A DNA stretch of 64,000 nucleotides from Bacillota bacterium (lineage in GTDB: Bacteria > Bacillota > Clostridia > Christensenellales > UMGS416). The notes beneath the pieces are model-generated. The model was not told the origin of the DNA and did no database searches. It saw only the letters and a program-made list of their open reading frames with translations. The stretch is from assembly GCA_023421955.1 (NCBI GenBank), contig JAEZSE010000044.1, positions 1 through 64,000 on the forward strand, in the 5' to 3' direction. A program made the translations under genes and the position numbers. Below are positions 42,199 to 50,687 of this stretch, in pieces. Numbering within the stretch: the stretch's first letter is position 1; each line of letters opens with the position of its first letter.

Positions 42199-44490
42199 TT
42201 ACTGGGCGTTGATCACCAGCTCTGAGCCGGAGCGGTTCGTGGAATAACTGCCCTCGCAGCCCACACGCACCGGCAGCTCCTGTTTCACACCCTGCAAATG
42301 CAGCGTGGCCTTTTGCAGCCTGCCACCCTCCCAATCCATGTCCAGCACATAGCCATAGCGCAGGCGCATCCCGCGGATGCTGCCGCATGGCCAGGCCTTG
42401 GGCAGCGCCGGCAGCAGCACGATTTCACCGCCATGGCTTTGCGCCAGCAGTTCGAGGATCGCCGCCGGCACACCCTGCGCGTCGCTCACCTGCGGGTTGC
42501 CGTGGGCGTTGATCATCAGGTTGTAGAGCACATGCTTTTGAAAGATCTCCTGCAGGGCGGCATGGGCCTTTTCCGGCTCCAGCAGCCTGGCCCGGATGCA
42601 GGCGATCCAGCCGAGGCTCCAGCCCTGGCCGTCATAACCGTTTTCAAACTTCCGGTCGATCGTGCGCTTGGCTGCAGCGGCCAGCTCCGGCGTGCCCTGG
42701 GGAGTGATCATGGTGCCGGGATAGACACCGTAGAGGTGGGAGACATGGCGATGCCCCACGTGTTTCTCCTCAAAGTCTTCCGCCCACTCCTGGATGCCGC
42801 CGGTACGCGGGCTCACCTGCACCGGAGGCAGCCGCTTGAGGGCCGCCAGGATTTCATCGCGGAACTCTTGGTCAAACGCCGGATCGTCACGGCTCAGCAC
42901 GCCGATGAGCTCGGTGCAGGCGGAGCAGAGCTCGTGGATGATCTCGGTGTCCATCGTGGCGCTGTAGGTGAAGAGCCCCGTGGATCCGTCGCGGGCGACA
43001 AACTCATTCTCCGGCGAGTGGGAGGGGTTGGTGACCAGGCAGCCGGGGCAAGCCGTGCCCTCCGGCGCCTCCACCATGAAGTCCAGCAGGAAGCGCACCG
43101 CGCCCTTGATCAGCGGATAGGCCTTTTCCCGGAGGAACACCTCGTCATGGGTATACAGATAGTGCTCCACCAGGTGCAGGCACATGGAGGCCGCGCCCAT
43201 GGGCCAGACGCCCCAGATGCCATAGTTGGGCGGCGTGTAGCCGAAAATGTCGGTGCAGTGGTGCAGCACCCAGCCCCGGGCGTTGTAATAGACATTGGCC
43301 GTGAAGCTGCCCGGCGTCACAAACGACTCCAGCCAGTCAAACACGGGCAGGCAGCACTCGCTGAGGCCATAACCCTCCGCGGGCCAGTAGCCAATCTGCA
43401 TGTTGATATTCGTGTGGTAGTCGCTCTCCCAGGGGGCCCAGTACCGGTCGTTCCACACGCCCTGCAAATTAGCGGGCAGGCAGCCGGGCCGGGAGCTGGA
43501 GATCAGCAGATAACGGTTGTAGTTCAGATAGAGCGCCGCAAACTCCGGCGAGGCGCCATTGCCCCGGATGGACTCCAGCCATTGGGACGTGGTGGCGAAA
43601 CCGGGCTCAGCAGCCTGTTTGCCGCCGGAGAGTGAAATGGAGAACCGGTCATACCACGAGCGGTATTCCTTGATGTGCTCCTCACGGATCTTTTCATAGC
43701 CCTTTGCAATTGCCCTGTCCAGTGTCCCAAGGCACTCCTGGCAGGGATCCTTGCCGAAGAAATCGGTGTTTGCCGCAGCAAAGAGCGTGAAGCTCCGCGC
43801 GCCGGACACATGGGCGCTCTTGTCTGCCTCGGGCCTCACAAAGGTGTTCAGATGGACATTGCCGCCCTCGCATTGCACCCGCACGGCACCATAAAACCGG
43901 ATGCCCTTCTCCCCCAGCTGGCCGGTCAGCTCCAGCCCGTCATCGGAAAGCAGCCAGTTGGAAGCATCCCTCTCCCTGGTGAGATGGATCACAAGATCCA
44001 TGCCCCGTGGGTCGTCACAGGTGTATCGCACCACGAGCACCTGATCCACCGCGGAGACGAAATACTCCTTGTGCCAGCGGGCGCCGCCCCTGGTATAGCT
44101 CGCGGAAGCGATGGCGCCGGTGAGGTCCAGCTTCCGCTCATAGTCCGTATAATCCGCCGAATCGACGGTGTGAACGGTCAGGTCGCCCAGCGGCTGATAG
44201 GATCCGAACAGCTTGGGCACGGAGATCAACGCCTCGTCGGCCAGCCTGGTGGCCTTTTCCGTCTCCCCGGCAAAGAGCAGCCGCCGGATCTCCGGCATCG
44301 CTTTGGTTGCTTTGTGGTTGTTCTTATCTGAGTAGTCCCCCCACCAAACGGTCTCCTCGTTGAGTGGGATCCGGTCTTCGTTCACCCCGCCATACACCAT
44401 CGCACCCAGCCTGCCGTTGCCCACCGGGAGTGCCTCCAGCCATCGTTCGGCCGGGCGGTTGTAGCGGATTGTCTCAGTCTGCTGGCTCAT
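42199..44490 (-). CDS. GH95 family glycosidase (alpha-L-fucosidase type), second canonical copy
   Basis: About 763 residues, canonical GH95 like the gene at 3206. Landmarks: LPVGNGRLGAMVYGG near residue 20, MPEIRRLLFAGE, NLQGVWNDRYWAPWESDY, HTNINMQIGYWPAEG (Asn pair), NPSHSPENEF (acid Glu), GHRHVSHLYGVYPG, and VSDAQGVPAAIL, where the Asp takes the catalytic FQID position but the surrounding residues match the divergent paralogues rather than standard GH95. It is thus intermediate between the two groups. No signal peptide. The ATG at 44490 follows GGAGGG by 5 bases; an in-frame start at 44526 lacks a site. Confidence 0.9.
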   Translation of the reverse strand: MSQQTETIRYNRPAERWLEALPVGNGRLGAMVYGGVNEDRIPLNEETVWWGDYSDKNNHKATKAMPEIRRLLFAGETEKATRLADEALISVPKLFGSYQPLGDLTVHTVDSADYTDYERKLDLTGAIASASYTRGGARWHKEYFVSAVDQVLVVRYTCDDPRGMDLVIHLTRERDASNWLLSDDGLELTGQLGEKGIRFYGAVRVQCEGGNVHLNTFVRPEADKSAHVSGARSFTLFAAANTDFFGKDPCQECLGTLDRAIAKGYEKIREEHIKEYRSWYDRFSISLSGGKQAAEPGFATTSQWLESIRGNGASPEFAALYLNYNRYLLISSSRPGCLPANLQGVWNDRYWAPWESDYHTNINMQIGYWPAEGYGLSECCLPVFDWLESFVTPGSFTANVYYNARGWVLHHCTDIFGYTPPNYGIWGVWPMGAASMCLHLVEHYLYTHDEVFLREKAYPLIKGAVRFLLDFMVEAPEGTACPGCLVTNPSHSPENEFVARDGSTGLFTYSATMDTEIIHELCSACTELIGVLSRDDPAFDQEFRDEILAALKRLPPVQVSPRTGGIQEWAEDFEEKHVGHRHVSHLYGVYPGTMITPQGTPELAAAAKRTIDRKFENGYDGQGWSLGWIACIRARLLEPEKAHAALQEIFQKHVLYNLMINAHGNPQVSDAQGVPAAILELLAQSHGGEIVLLPALPKAWPCGSIRGMRLRYGYVLDMDWEGGRLQKATLHLQGVKQELPVRVGCEGSYSTNRSGSELVINAQ

Positions 44491-44627
44491 TGCTTCCCTC
44501 CGTGGCAGCCGTCTCAGGCCGCACAACCCCGATTATAAACTGCTGCCCGCCAGACGGCAAGAAGCCGAAACGCATAAATTTGTATTCTAAACAGCAAAAC
44601 ACGCAAAGAAAACAACCCCCTGATTCA

Positions 44628-44636
44628 TGATATAAT
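44628..44636 (+). promoter_or_regulatory. Extended -10 promoter of the MFS/YkgJ pair
   Basis: TGATATAAT matches TGnTATAAT, 32 bases before the MFS ATG. Confidence 0.5.
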
Positions 44637-44668
44637 AGAACCTCTCACCAATTGATCAGGAGGTATCC

Positions 44669-45961
44669 ATGGAGTCCACCACGAAACCGGAATCCAGCAG
44701 CCAGCAGCCACCGGGCGACAAAAGTCGCTGGGTTGGAAAGGCCGCGCTGTTCCTCGCCGGGCAGACGGTGAGCCTGTTTGGAAGCTCACTGGTCCAATAC
44801 GCGATCATCTGGTATATCACGCTGCAAACCAAATCGGGCACGATGATCATGCTTTCCACGCTGTGCGGCTTCGCGCCGCAGATCGCCATCACGCTGTTTG
44901 CCGGCGTGTGGGCAGACCGGTATGACCGCAAGCGCATCATCATCCTGGCCGACGCGATGATCGCCGTGGCCACGCTGGCGCTGGCCGTGCTGTATATGCT
45001 GGGCCATGGGCAGCTGTGGATGCTGCTGGTGATTTCAGCCATCCGTTCCTTTGGCTCTGGGCTTCAGCAGCCGGCGGTGAGCGCATTCATCCCGCAGATC
45101 GTGCCGCAGGAAAAGCTGATGCGGGTTGCCGGCATAAACGGCACGATACAATCGCTGATCATGCTGGCCTCACCGGCGGTGAGCGGCCTGCTATACGCGC
45201 TGGCCAAACTGGAATATATCTTCTTCATCGATGTGTTCACCGCGGCCATTGCCATCACAATCATGTGGCTTTTGAAGGTGCCGCCGCACAAGAAGGCGCT
45301 GGAGGCCCCCACCGGCGGCTACTTTGATGATTTGAAGGCCGGCTTTGCCTACATCCGCTGCCATTCCTTTGTGAAAAGCCTGCTGCGTTTCTTCGCGGTG
45401 TTTTCCTTTTTGATCGTGCCGGCGGCCTTCTTCACACCGCTGATGGTCACCCGCACCTTCGGCGAGGAGGTGTGGCGGCTCACCGCCATTGAAATGCTCT
45501 TTTCCGGCGGCATGACGGTGGGCGGCCTCATCGTGGCCGCGTGGGGTGGCTTCAAGGACCGGTCCATCACCATCGCCGTGACCTGCGTGCTGTTTGGCGC
45601 GCTATCAGTGGTGCTTGGCATCTTTGTGTATTTCTGGTTCTTCCTGGCGGTAATGCTGCTGATGGGGCTGTTGATCCCCTTTTTCAACACAGCCAACATG
45701 GTTATGCTGCAGGAGCGGGTGGAAAACGACTTCCAGGGCAGGGTGTTCAGTTTTGTGAACCTGATGATGGTCGCGGCGATGCCCCTTGGCACGGTGGTGT
45801 TTGGCCCCGTTGCCGACCTGGTCAGCATTGAGCTGCTGCTGATGCTGTCCGGTGCGGCGCTAATGGCCCTGGGAGCGTGGGCATTCTTTGACAAGAACCT
45901 GAAGGGCCTCGGCCCCGCCACCTGCGAGCCGCCCACCGGGGAGGCGGGCAAGCCGCAATGA
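44669..45961 (+). CDS. MFS efflux transporter (MefA/multidrug type)
   Basis: A 430-residue membrane protein with about twelve transmembrane helices. The opening FLAGQTVSLFGSSLVQYAI and the loop GVWADRYDRKRIIILAD (motif A) match the MefA/macrolide-efflux branch of the MFS, so export of a toxic compound is more likely than sugar uptake. Hydrophilic tails of ~30 residues lie at both ends. AGGAGGT stands 4 bases before the ATG. Its stop overlaps the next start (ATGA), so the YkgJ-type protein is translationally coupled. A GyrI-type AraC regulator nearby could sense the drug. Confidence 0.88.
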   Translation: MESTTKPESSSQQPPGDKSRWVGKAALFLAGQTVSLFGSSLVQYAIIWYITLQTKSGTMIMLSTLCGFAPQIAITLFAGVWADRYDRKRIIILADAMIAVATLALAVLYMLGHGQLWMLLVISAIRSFGSGLQQPAVSAFIPQIVPQEKLMRVAGINGTIQSLIMLASPAVSGLLYALAKLEYIFFIDVFTAAIAITIMWLLKVPPHKKALEAPTGGYFDDLKAGFAYIRCHSFVKSLLRFFAVFSFLIVPAAFFTPLMVTRTFGEEVWRLTAIEMLFSGGMTVGGLIVAAWGGFKDRSITIAVTCVLFGALSVVLGIFVYFWFFLAVMLLMGLLIPFFNTANMVMLQERVENDFQGRVFSFVNLMMVAAMPLGTVVFGPVADLVSIELLLMLSGAALMALGAWAFFDKNLKGLGPATCEPPTGEAGKPQ

Positions 45962-46548
45962 ATGTGTTTTTGAACGACCAAGGCGCGGTGGACTGTGGAA
46001 GCATCGACAGGCAAACCACCGTGCAAGACCTGCTGGACGCGGTGGACCTGTTTTTGCAGGCGCACCCGCTGCCCTGCCAGGCCTGTGCGGACAGCTGCTG
46101 CAAGAAGCACTGGGCTGTGGAGGTGGACAATGTGGCTGCCCGCCGCATGGCCGGGGAAAGTGCGGATGAATTCTTGCGAAGCCGCCTCAAACAGAAGTGG
46201 AATTACGCGCTGGGCTTCCGGCAACTGGTGCTAAGAAAAGAAGGCCCCTGCCCCTTTGTGACAGAGGCCAGCCTTTGCTCCATTTATGCAAAGCGGCCGG
46301 TGATCTGCCGGCTCTATGTGTGCTGCCCACGGAGCGACCGCTATGACCGGCTGCGGGAAACGGTGGCCGCAACCTATTTACAGGCGCTGGTATTTGAGCG
46401 CAACATGAGAACGCGGGAGCTGACCGACCGCACTATCCAAAATTATCAGCAAAACCCGGCCATCGGGGCTGCGGATTACAGCCTGCCCCTGTCAGAGGTG
46501 ATCGCCTATGGGCGGTGGATGGGCTGGCTGGATGAAACCGATTTGTAG
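45958..46548 (+). CDS. YkgJ family cysteine-cluster protein
   Basis: A 196-residue soluble protein with the YkgJ/UPF0153 Cys pattern: PCQACADSCCKKHW near the N-terminus (about residues 39-52), then GPCPFVTEASLCSIYAKRP and VICRLYVCC (about 98-125). The family is thought to bind zinc or an iron-sulfur cluster; its role is unknown. The ATG overlaps the MFS stop by four bases, unusual company for this family. The C-terminal third is helical and not conserved with the family as far as I can tell. Confidence 0.85.
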   Translation: MNVFLNDQGAVDCGSIDRQTTVQDLLDAVDLFLQAHPLPCQACADSCCKKHWAVEVDNVAARRMAGESADEFLRSRLKQKWNYALGFRQLVLRKEGPCPFVTEASLCSIYAKRPVICRLYVCCPRSDRYDRLRETVAATYLQALVFERNMRTRELTDRTIQNYQQNPAIGAADYSLPLSEVIAYGRWMGWLDETDL

Positions 46549-46565
46549 CCACATAAACAAACAAA

Positions 46566-46586
46566 GGGCGGGGTTTCACCCCGCCC
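46566..46586. terminator. Hairpin between convergent YkgJ and AraC/GyrI genes
   Basis: GGGCGGGGT / ACCCCGCCC, 9 bp, loop of 3. The minus strand continues TTTGTTTGTTT, the plus strand has no T-run. A second hairpin, ACCCACCC / GGGTGGGT (46756-46786), is followed leftward by ACTTTGCTTT. These are all that is seen in the 305-base gap 46549-46853. Confidence 0.65.
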
Positions 46587-46853
46587 CAGCTTGTCAAAAC
46601 CAATCAACGTATTGAGCGAGCGAATATGACTAGAGCCGACAGCCGGTTTATCCGGCAGAGGCAACCGAAAATTGGACGGAGCAGACAGCAAAACTAGCCC
46701 GCAGGCTGAAAATCTTAACTCTAGATATCCGGAAAACGAGATTATAAAGCAAAGTACCCACCCAGCGACATGCGCGGTGGGTGGGTAATGGGTCGTAAGT
46801 ACGAGAACCAAACTCGCCGAGGTGCGACAGCATCGAAGGCGAAAGCTTCTGGT

Positions 46854-47759
46854 CTATGGCTTCTTCTTAACCGGGATGCAGATGTCCATCTGCACCATGT
46901 TGTCATGCTCCCAGGCATGGTCGCGCTGGTCGTAATACTCAAAGTCCATGCGGGCATCGTCAAACTCATAGCCGCAGTCAGGCAGCCAGTGCAGCAGGAT
47001 CTCCTTCCACGTTTCCCGGATGGAGGCGGCATATTGCTCGCTGGGCACCAACGGCGTGGTGAACACGGCGTATGTGCCGCCTGGCAGGTCAATGCGGCGC
47101 ATGTCCGGCTCGATCTTGCCGAGATCCTCCCCATTGTCCACCCCCACGCCCAGCAAATAGGTGAACCCGCCGGTCTCCAGGTCAATGTCAAAGCAGATGC
47201 CGTATTCGCAGTGTTTCGACTGGGAGAAAGTGCGGTGCAGCCTGGTCAGCGGCTCGCTGAACTCCATGCTGACACTGTCCCACCAGGCGGGCACGTCGCG
47301 GGTGTGTTTCACGTCGGGCAGGGTGTGCCGGCTGGCATAGCCGGCGATTGTGATCGGGCCCATTTCCTTTATCGTGTAGTTCATCGAAATTCCTCCAGTT
47401 TCATTTTGGTTGAGGGCCGCCGCGCCCACCGCGTGGAGCCCGCCGTGCAGCCGGTAGAGCGAAGGTGGGTAGCCGAAGCAGCGCCGGAATGCCTTTGTGA
47501 AGCCGGCATGGGTTTCAAAGCCGTATTCCATCGCCACATCCACAACCTTTTTACCCCGGCTCAGGTCATCGAGCGCAAACTGCAGCTTGCGCCGGGTCAC
47601 ATAGAGCATCACGGGCATACCGGTGACACCCTGAAAGACGCGGCTGAAGTGATAGGGCGAGAAGTTGGCCGCCGCGGCAAGCTCCGCCACGGTGAGCCGC
47701 TCTGTGATGCGTGCGTCAATCCGTTGCAGCACGGGCTGGATTTGGGCGGCATAGTCCAT
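46854..47759 (-). CDS. AraC family regulator with GyrI-like effector domain
   Basis: A 301-residue regulator. Residues about 5-105 are the AraC double helix-turn-helix (LTVAELAAAANFSPYHFSRV, then VVDVAMEYGFETHAGFTKAF and FGYPPSLYR). After a linker, residues about 125-301 form a GyrI/BmrR-type ligand domain (ITIAGYASRHTLPDV, GGTYAVFTTP, DMDICIPVKKK-like ending). Such proteins (Rob, BmrR relatives) bind bulky cationic or hydrophobic drugs and activate efflux. The adjacent MFS pump is a plausible target. The stop is convergent with the YkgJ gene. Confidence 0.9.
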   Translation of the reverse strand: MDYAAQIQPVLQRIDARITERLTVAELAAAANFSPYHFSRVFQGVTGMPVMLYVTRRKLQFALDDLSRGKKVVDVAMEYGFETHAGFTKAFRRCFGYPPSLYRLHGGLHAVGAAALNQNETGGISMNYTIKEMGPITIAGYASRHTLPDVKHTRDVPAWWDSVSMEFSEPLTRLHRTFSQSKHCEYGICFDIDLETGGFTYLLGVGVDNGEDLGKIEPDMRRIDLPGGTYAVFTTPLVPSEQYAASIRETWKEILLHWLPDCGYEFDDARMDFEYYDQRDHAWEHDNMVQMDICIPVKKKP

Positions 47760-47882
47760 GAAAGCACCTCGGTTCCGATCGGTAGCTTTATTGTAGCATA
47801 CCGCGGGCCCGGCGCTTATCCTGCATTGCTGTGTTGCGGCGCAAACGGAAATGAAGTTGTATCAAAAGAGAAAGCGGATGAT

Positions 47883-48530
47883 CTAGCGGCTTCGGTACTT
47901 TTGGTGCATATCACGGAGCGCCGCCCGCTCCTGCTCCGGCAGCGGCTTTTCGCCGCCCAGCGCCTCAGCGAGAAGCAGCACCCTGGCGATGGACTCGGCC
48001 GACTCCAACCGGAAGAAGGCTTCCAGCGCCGTATCGCCCACGGCCACAACGCCATGGTTCTCCAGCAGGACAATATCATACTCGGGCAGAAGCGGCACGA
48101 CGGCCTGCCAGATGCCATCGGTGGAGGGCCGGCCATAGGCTGCCAGCGGGATCTTGCCATAGAGCACCTGCACCTCCGGATAGCCGGGGGCATTGATTTC
48201 GCGCCTTGCCATCGCAAAAGCCGTGGCATGGGGCGGGTGGGCGTGCACTATGCCTTTCACATCGGGCCGGGCAGCGTAGCAAGCCAGGTGAAGCCGCGAC
48301 TCGCTGGAGGGCTTCACGCCATCTGCGTGCAGCACCGCGCCATCCATGGCAAGCACCACGGCCTGCTCTGGCTTCAGAAATCCCTTGCACACAGCGCTGG
48401 GCGTGATATAGACCGCATCACCGGCGCGGATGGACACATTGCCCTCAAAGGCGCTGGCCAGGCCCTTGTCATAGAGCAGCCTGGCCGTGAAGACCAGCTC
48501 TTCGGCAATGGATGAATCAAATTGAAACAT
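47883..48530 (-). CDS. Class II aldolase, L-fuculose-phosphate aldolase-like
   Basis: A 215-residue zinc-dependent class II aldolase. The residues of E. coli FucA are kept with an offset of four: Glu77 in KPSSESRLH (catalytic Glu73), His96 and His98 in VHAHPP, and His159 in ENHG as zinc ligands. The N-terminal GLASAFEGNVSIR and YITPSAVCKG bind phosphate. FucA splits L-fuculose 1-phosphate into dihydroxyacetone phosphate and L-lactaldehyde. With six GH95-type genes in the window this is a sensible last step of fucose breakdown, though related aldolases act on ribulose or rhamnulose phosphate. No fucose isomerase or kinase is in the window. Confidence 0.85.
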   Translation of the reverse strand: MFQFDSSIAEELVFTARLLYDKGLASAFEGNVSIRAGDAVYITPSAVCKGFLKPEQAVVLAMDGAVLHADGVKPSSESRLHLACYAARPDVKGIVHAHPPHATAFAMARREINAPGYPEVQVLYGKIPLAAYGRPSTDGIWQAVVPLLPEYDIVLLENHGVVAVGDTALEAFFRLESAESIARVLLLAEALGGEKPLPEQERAALRDMHQKYRSR

Positions 48531-48730
48531 AAGATCACCTCAATCAATCGTCACCCGAAGGGGGTCCGGGGGTTTGCATGTTCCTCCTGACGACCGGCAG
48601 CAATCAGTGTGACGGCAGCGGGCGGGATGTTTGAGGCGACCTCGTACAGGTCGCCGAGTTACCGCCGCTGCAACAACTGCATGTGCCGGGCGATCAGGGA
48701 TTGGGAACTTGCCACCCCCGGGGCTTTTCG

Positions 48731-48755
48731 GTTCCTTTTGGCCGCCAAAAGGAAC
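48731..48755 (-). terminator. Hairpin after the DnaJ-GGDEF gene
   Basis: GTTCCTTTTGG / CCAAAAGGAAC, 11-bp stem with a 3-base loop, directly after the stop on the minus strand. No T-run follows, so it may be a repeat element rather than a strong terminator. Confidence 0.45.
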
Positions 48756-48758
48756 AAA

Positions 48759-49955
48759 CTACATCCCCACCCCGCCAAGGATCACCGTTTCGGTGACGCC
48801 ATCAGCGCTGCGGCGTTGCACCTGCGCATCGGAGGCGGCGGCGGAGATCGTGTCTTCAAACTGGCCGCCGTCAAACTCAGCGACACCGAAGGACACGGTG
48901 TAGTCCAGCTCCTTTGGGCCGGCCTGCGCGGCGGTAACTTTCTCCATGGCAAAGCCGGCGTTATCGCGGGGGGTTTCGGTAAAGAGCAGCGCCAGCTCCA
49001 GCGCGCCCCAGCGGCCAAAAATGTCGGTGCGGCGGATCAACGGATCAATGGCTTTTGCGGCGTGCACTACGCACATGCGCTCATAGTCCCCGGCGGAAAA
49101 CTCCCTGGGGCAGGGGCCGGGCCGCACAGTGACCAGCGCCACCGAAAAGGGGTTGCCGTAGCGGCGGCTGCGCACAGCCTCCGCCTCGGCCCGCTCGGTG
49201 AAACCGGCGCGGCTCAAAAGCCCGGTGTGGCGGTCGCGGCTCATCACCGCCTCAGCCCACACCTGGTTCGGATCCAGCAGGGCGGCATCCTCGGCCATGT
49301 AGCGGAAGCGCAGCGTGAGGGGCTTCACATCCTCATAACCCAGGCAGACGCGGAACGCGCCGCCATCCACCGCCACATACTTTAAGTAGTTCTCCTCGCT
49401 CACATGCCCGGTGCGGGCGTCCATATCACATACAAACACAGAAAACTCATAGACCTCGCGGTAAAAGCAACCGGCAACGGTGCAGTTCACATGGCGGCGG
49501 AAGGGCTTGATTGCGTAGCTGCCGATGCGGAAGCACTCGGCCACCGCCTGCTTCCACTCCAAAAAGTCTTCCTCGGGCACGTTTACCCGGTCCTGCCGGG
49601 CAAGCATCGCATATGCCTCGGCCCAACGGCCATCCATCAGCCTGCGGAAGTAGCCGTCCAGCGCCTGCTGGGCAAGCTCAACAGGGTCCTGCGGCGGCGG
49701 CTCCCGCCGGGGGCCCGCCTGCCCCGCCGCGCGCCCGTGCATCAGCCATTGGCGGTGATAAGCCTTGCGGCTGGCCTCCTCGCGGAGCACGTCATAGGCA
49801 CCGTTGATCTCCTTCATGCGCTCGGCGGCTTCTCTGGCCGGGTTCACGTCCGGGTGCCAGATGCGGCAAAGGCGCTTCCAGGCGGCCTCAATGACCTCCT
49901 GGCTGGCCTCATGGTGCACCTGCAATATGCGGTAATGGTCGCAAAATCCCTGCAT
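48759..49955 (-). CDS. J-domain protein with degenerate GGDEF domain
   Basis: A 398-residue protein. Residues about 5-70 are a J domain (YRILQVHHEASQEVIEAAWK, HPD at 34-36, then INGAYDVLREEASRKAY), which would stimulate an Hsp70 partner. Residues about 90-240 form a middle alpha/beta region unlike the classical DnaJ G/F or zinc modules. Residues about 240-390 follow the GGDEF plan (RDRHTGLLSRAGF, IDPLIRRTDIFGRWGALELA, VSFGVAEFDGG), but the signature GG[D/E]EF is replaced by RWGALE, so cyclase activity is unlikely; it may bind a nucleotide. The ATG at 49955 is followed closely by the J domain, supporting this start. Confidence 0.78.
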   Translation of the reverse strand: MQGFCDHYRILQVHHEASQEVIEAAWKRLCRIWHPDVNPAREAAERMKEINGAYDVLREEASRKAYHRQWLMHGRAAGQAGPRREPPPQDPVELAQQALDGYFRRLMDGRWAEAYAMLARQDRVNVPEEDFLEWKQAVAECFRIGSYAIKPFRRHVNCTVAGCFYREVYEFSVFVCDMDARTGHVSEENYLKYVAVDGGAFRVCLGYEDVKPLTLRFRYMAEDAALLDPNQVWAEAVMSRDRHTGLLSRAGFTERAEAEAVRSRRYGNPFSVALVTVRPGPCPREFSAGDYERMCVVHAAKAIDPLIRRTDIFGRWGALELALLFTETPRDNAGFAMEKVTAAQAGPKELDYTVSFGVAEFDGGQFEDTISAAASDAQVQRRSADGVTETVILGGVGM

Positions 49956-50048
49956 GCGGTGATTCCTGTGTGTGAGATGGGAATATTATACAAAACTGCG
50001 GGGGGAAGAGCAAACCATGCCTCGCCCTTAACTGTAGCCCACAAAGCA

Positions 50049-50148
50049 CTCACCCCCTTGCCCCCCTCTCCCAGTGAAACCCTCACCCCCTTGCCTCCTC
50101 TCCCATGGGATACGCAACCCTCACCCCCCGACCCCCTCCCCCATGGGA
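50049..50148. repeat. Three C-rich direct repeats
   Basis: Three imperfect copies of CTCACCCCCTTGCC followed by TCTCCCA and usually TGGGA, spaced about 35 bases (starting near 50049, 50082 and 50120). A G-rich inverted tail (GGGAGAGGGGGGAGGG) can fold back on them. The surrounding 348-base gap (49956-50303) otherwise holds only a REP-like unit at 50203-50225. Related C/G-rich text is at 61214-61376. Confidence 0.55.
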
Positions 50149-50303
50149 TTGGGAGAGGGGGGAGGGCTTAGTTGTATGACCGGGCCGGACGGAATAAATG
50201 AGCGGGCTGGGACGGAGCCCGGCCCCTACTGTCAACAATCAAGGCTCCTTGCTTGAAATAATCCGTAGAGCGCAGTAAACTTGCTTACAAAGAGGTGACC
50301 GAA

Positions 50304-50660
50304 ATGTGCGCTCCCGTTGAAAAGACAAACCTTGCCCTGCTTTGGACCCGCGGCGACCGCGAAGTGGCCGACACCATGGTGTATATGTATGTGCGCAACG
50401 GCATGCTGCACGGCTGGTGGCGGCACATCACGATGATCGTGTGGGGGCCGTCGGCCAAGCTGCTGGCCAATGACGAGGCGTTGCAGGAGAAAACAAAGGA
50501 GCTGATCGCCATCGGCGTGGAGGTGCAGGCCTGCGTGGCATGCGCGGAGATGTATGGTGTGACGGAGAAGCTAAGGGGTCTTGGGATCACAGTGCGGGGC
50601 ATGGGCATCCCATTGACGGAGATGCTGCAAGAGGAAGGCTGGGTGGTGCTGTCGGTGTGA
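50304..50660 (+). CDS. DsrE family protein
   Basis: A 118-residue DsrE/DsrF-like sulfur-relay fold protein: NLALLWTRGDREVADTMVYM, a strand ITMIVWGPSAKLLAN, then ELIAIGVEVQACVACAEMYG with a CVAC cysteine pair at the position where active DsrE/TusD members have their sulfur-carrying Cys, and a final ITVRGMGIPLTEMLQEEG. It could carry persulfide sulfur in the cytoplasm. I take the ATG at 50304, behind AAAGAGGTG. It is monocistronic, convergent with the AT-rich AlbA_2 gene. Confidence 0.88.
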   Translation: MCAPVEKTNLALLWTRGDREVADTMVYMYVRNGMLHGWWRHITMIVWGPSAKLLANDEALQEKTKELIAIGVEVQACVACAEMYGVTEKLRGLGITVRGMGIPLTEMLQEEGWVVLSV

Positions 50661-50687
50661 TCTGTCTAGTGTTGTATATATGAAAGA

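Noticed and set aside
46501..46850. Possible small gene between the YkgJ and AraC/GyrI genes
   Set aside because: Frames here cross two hairpins and have no ribosome site or domain.
50049..50148. Possible CRISPR array from the C-rich repeats
   Set aside because: Units are imperfect, nearly adjacent and without unique spacers of constant length; no cas genes are near.
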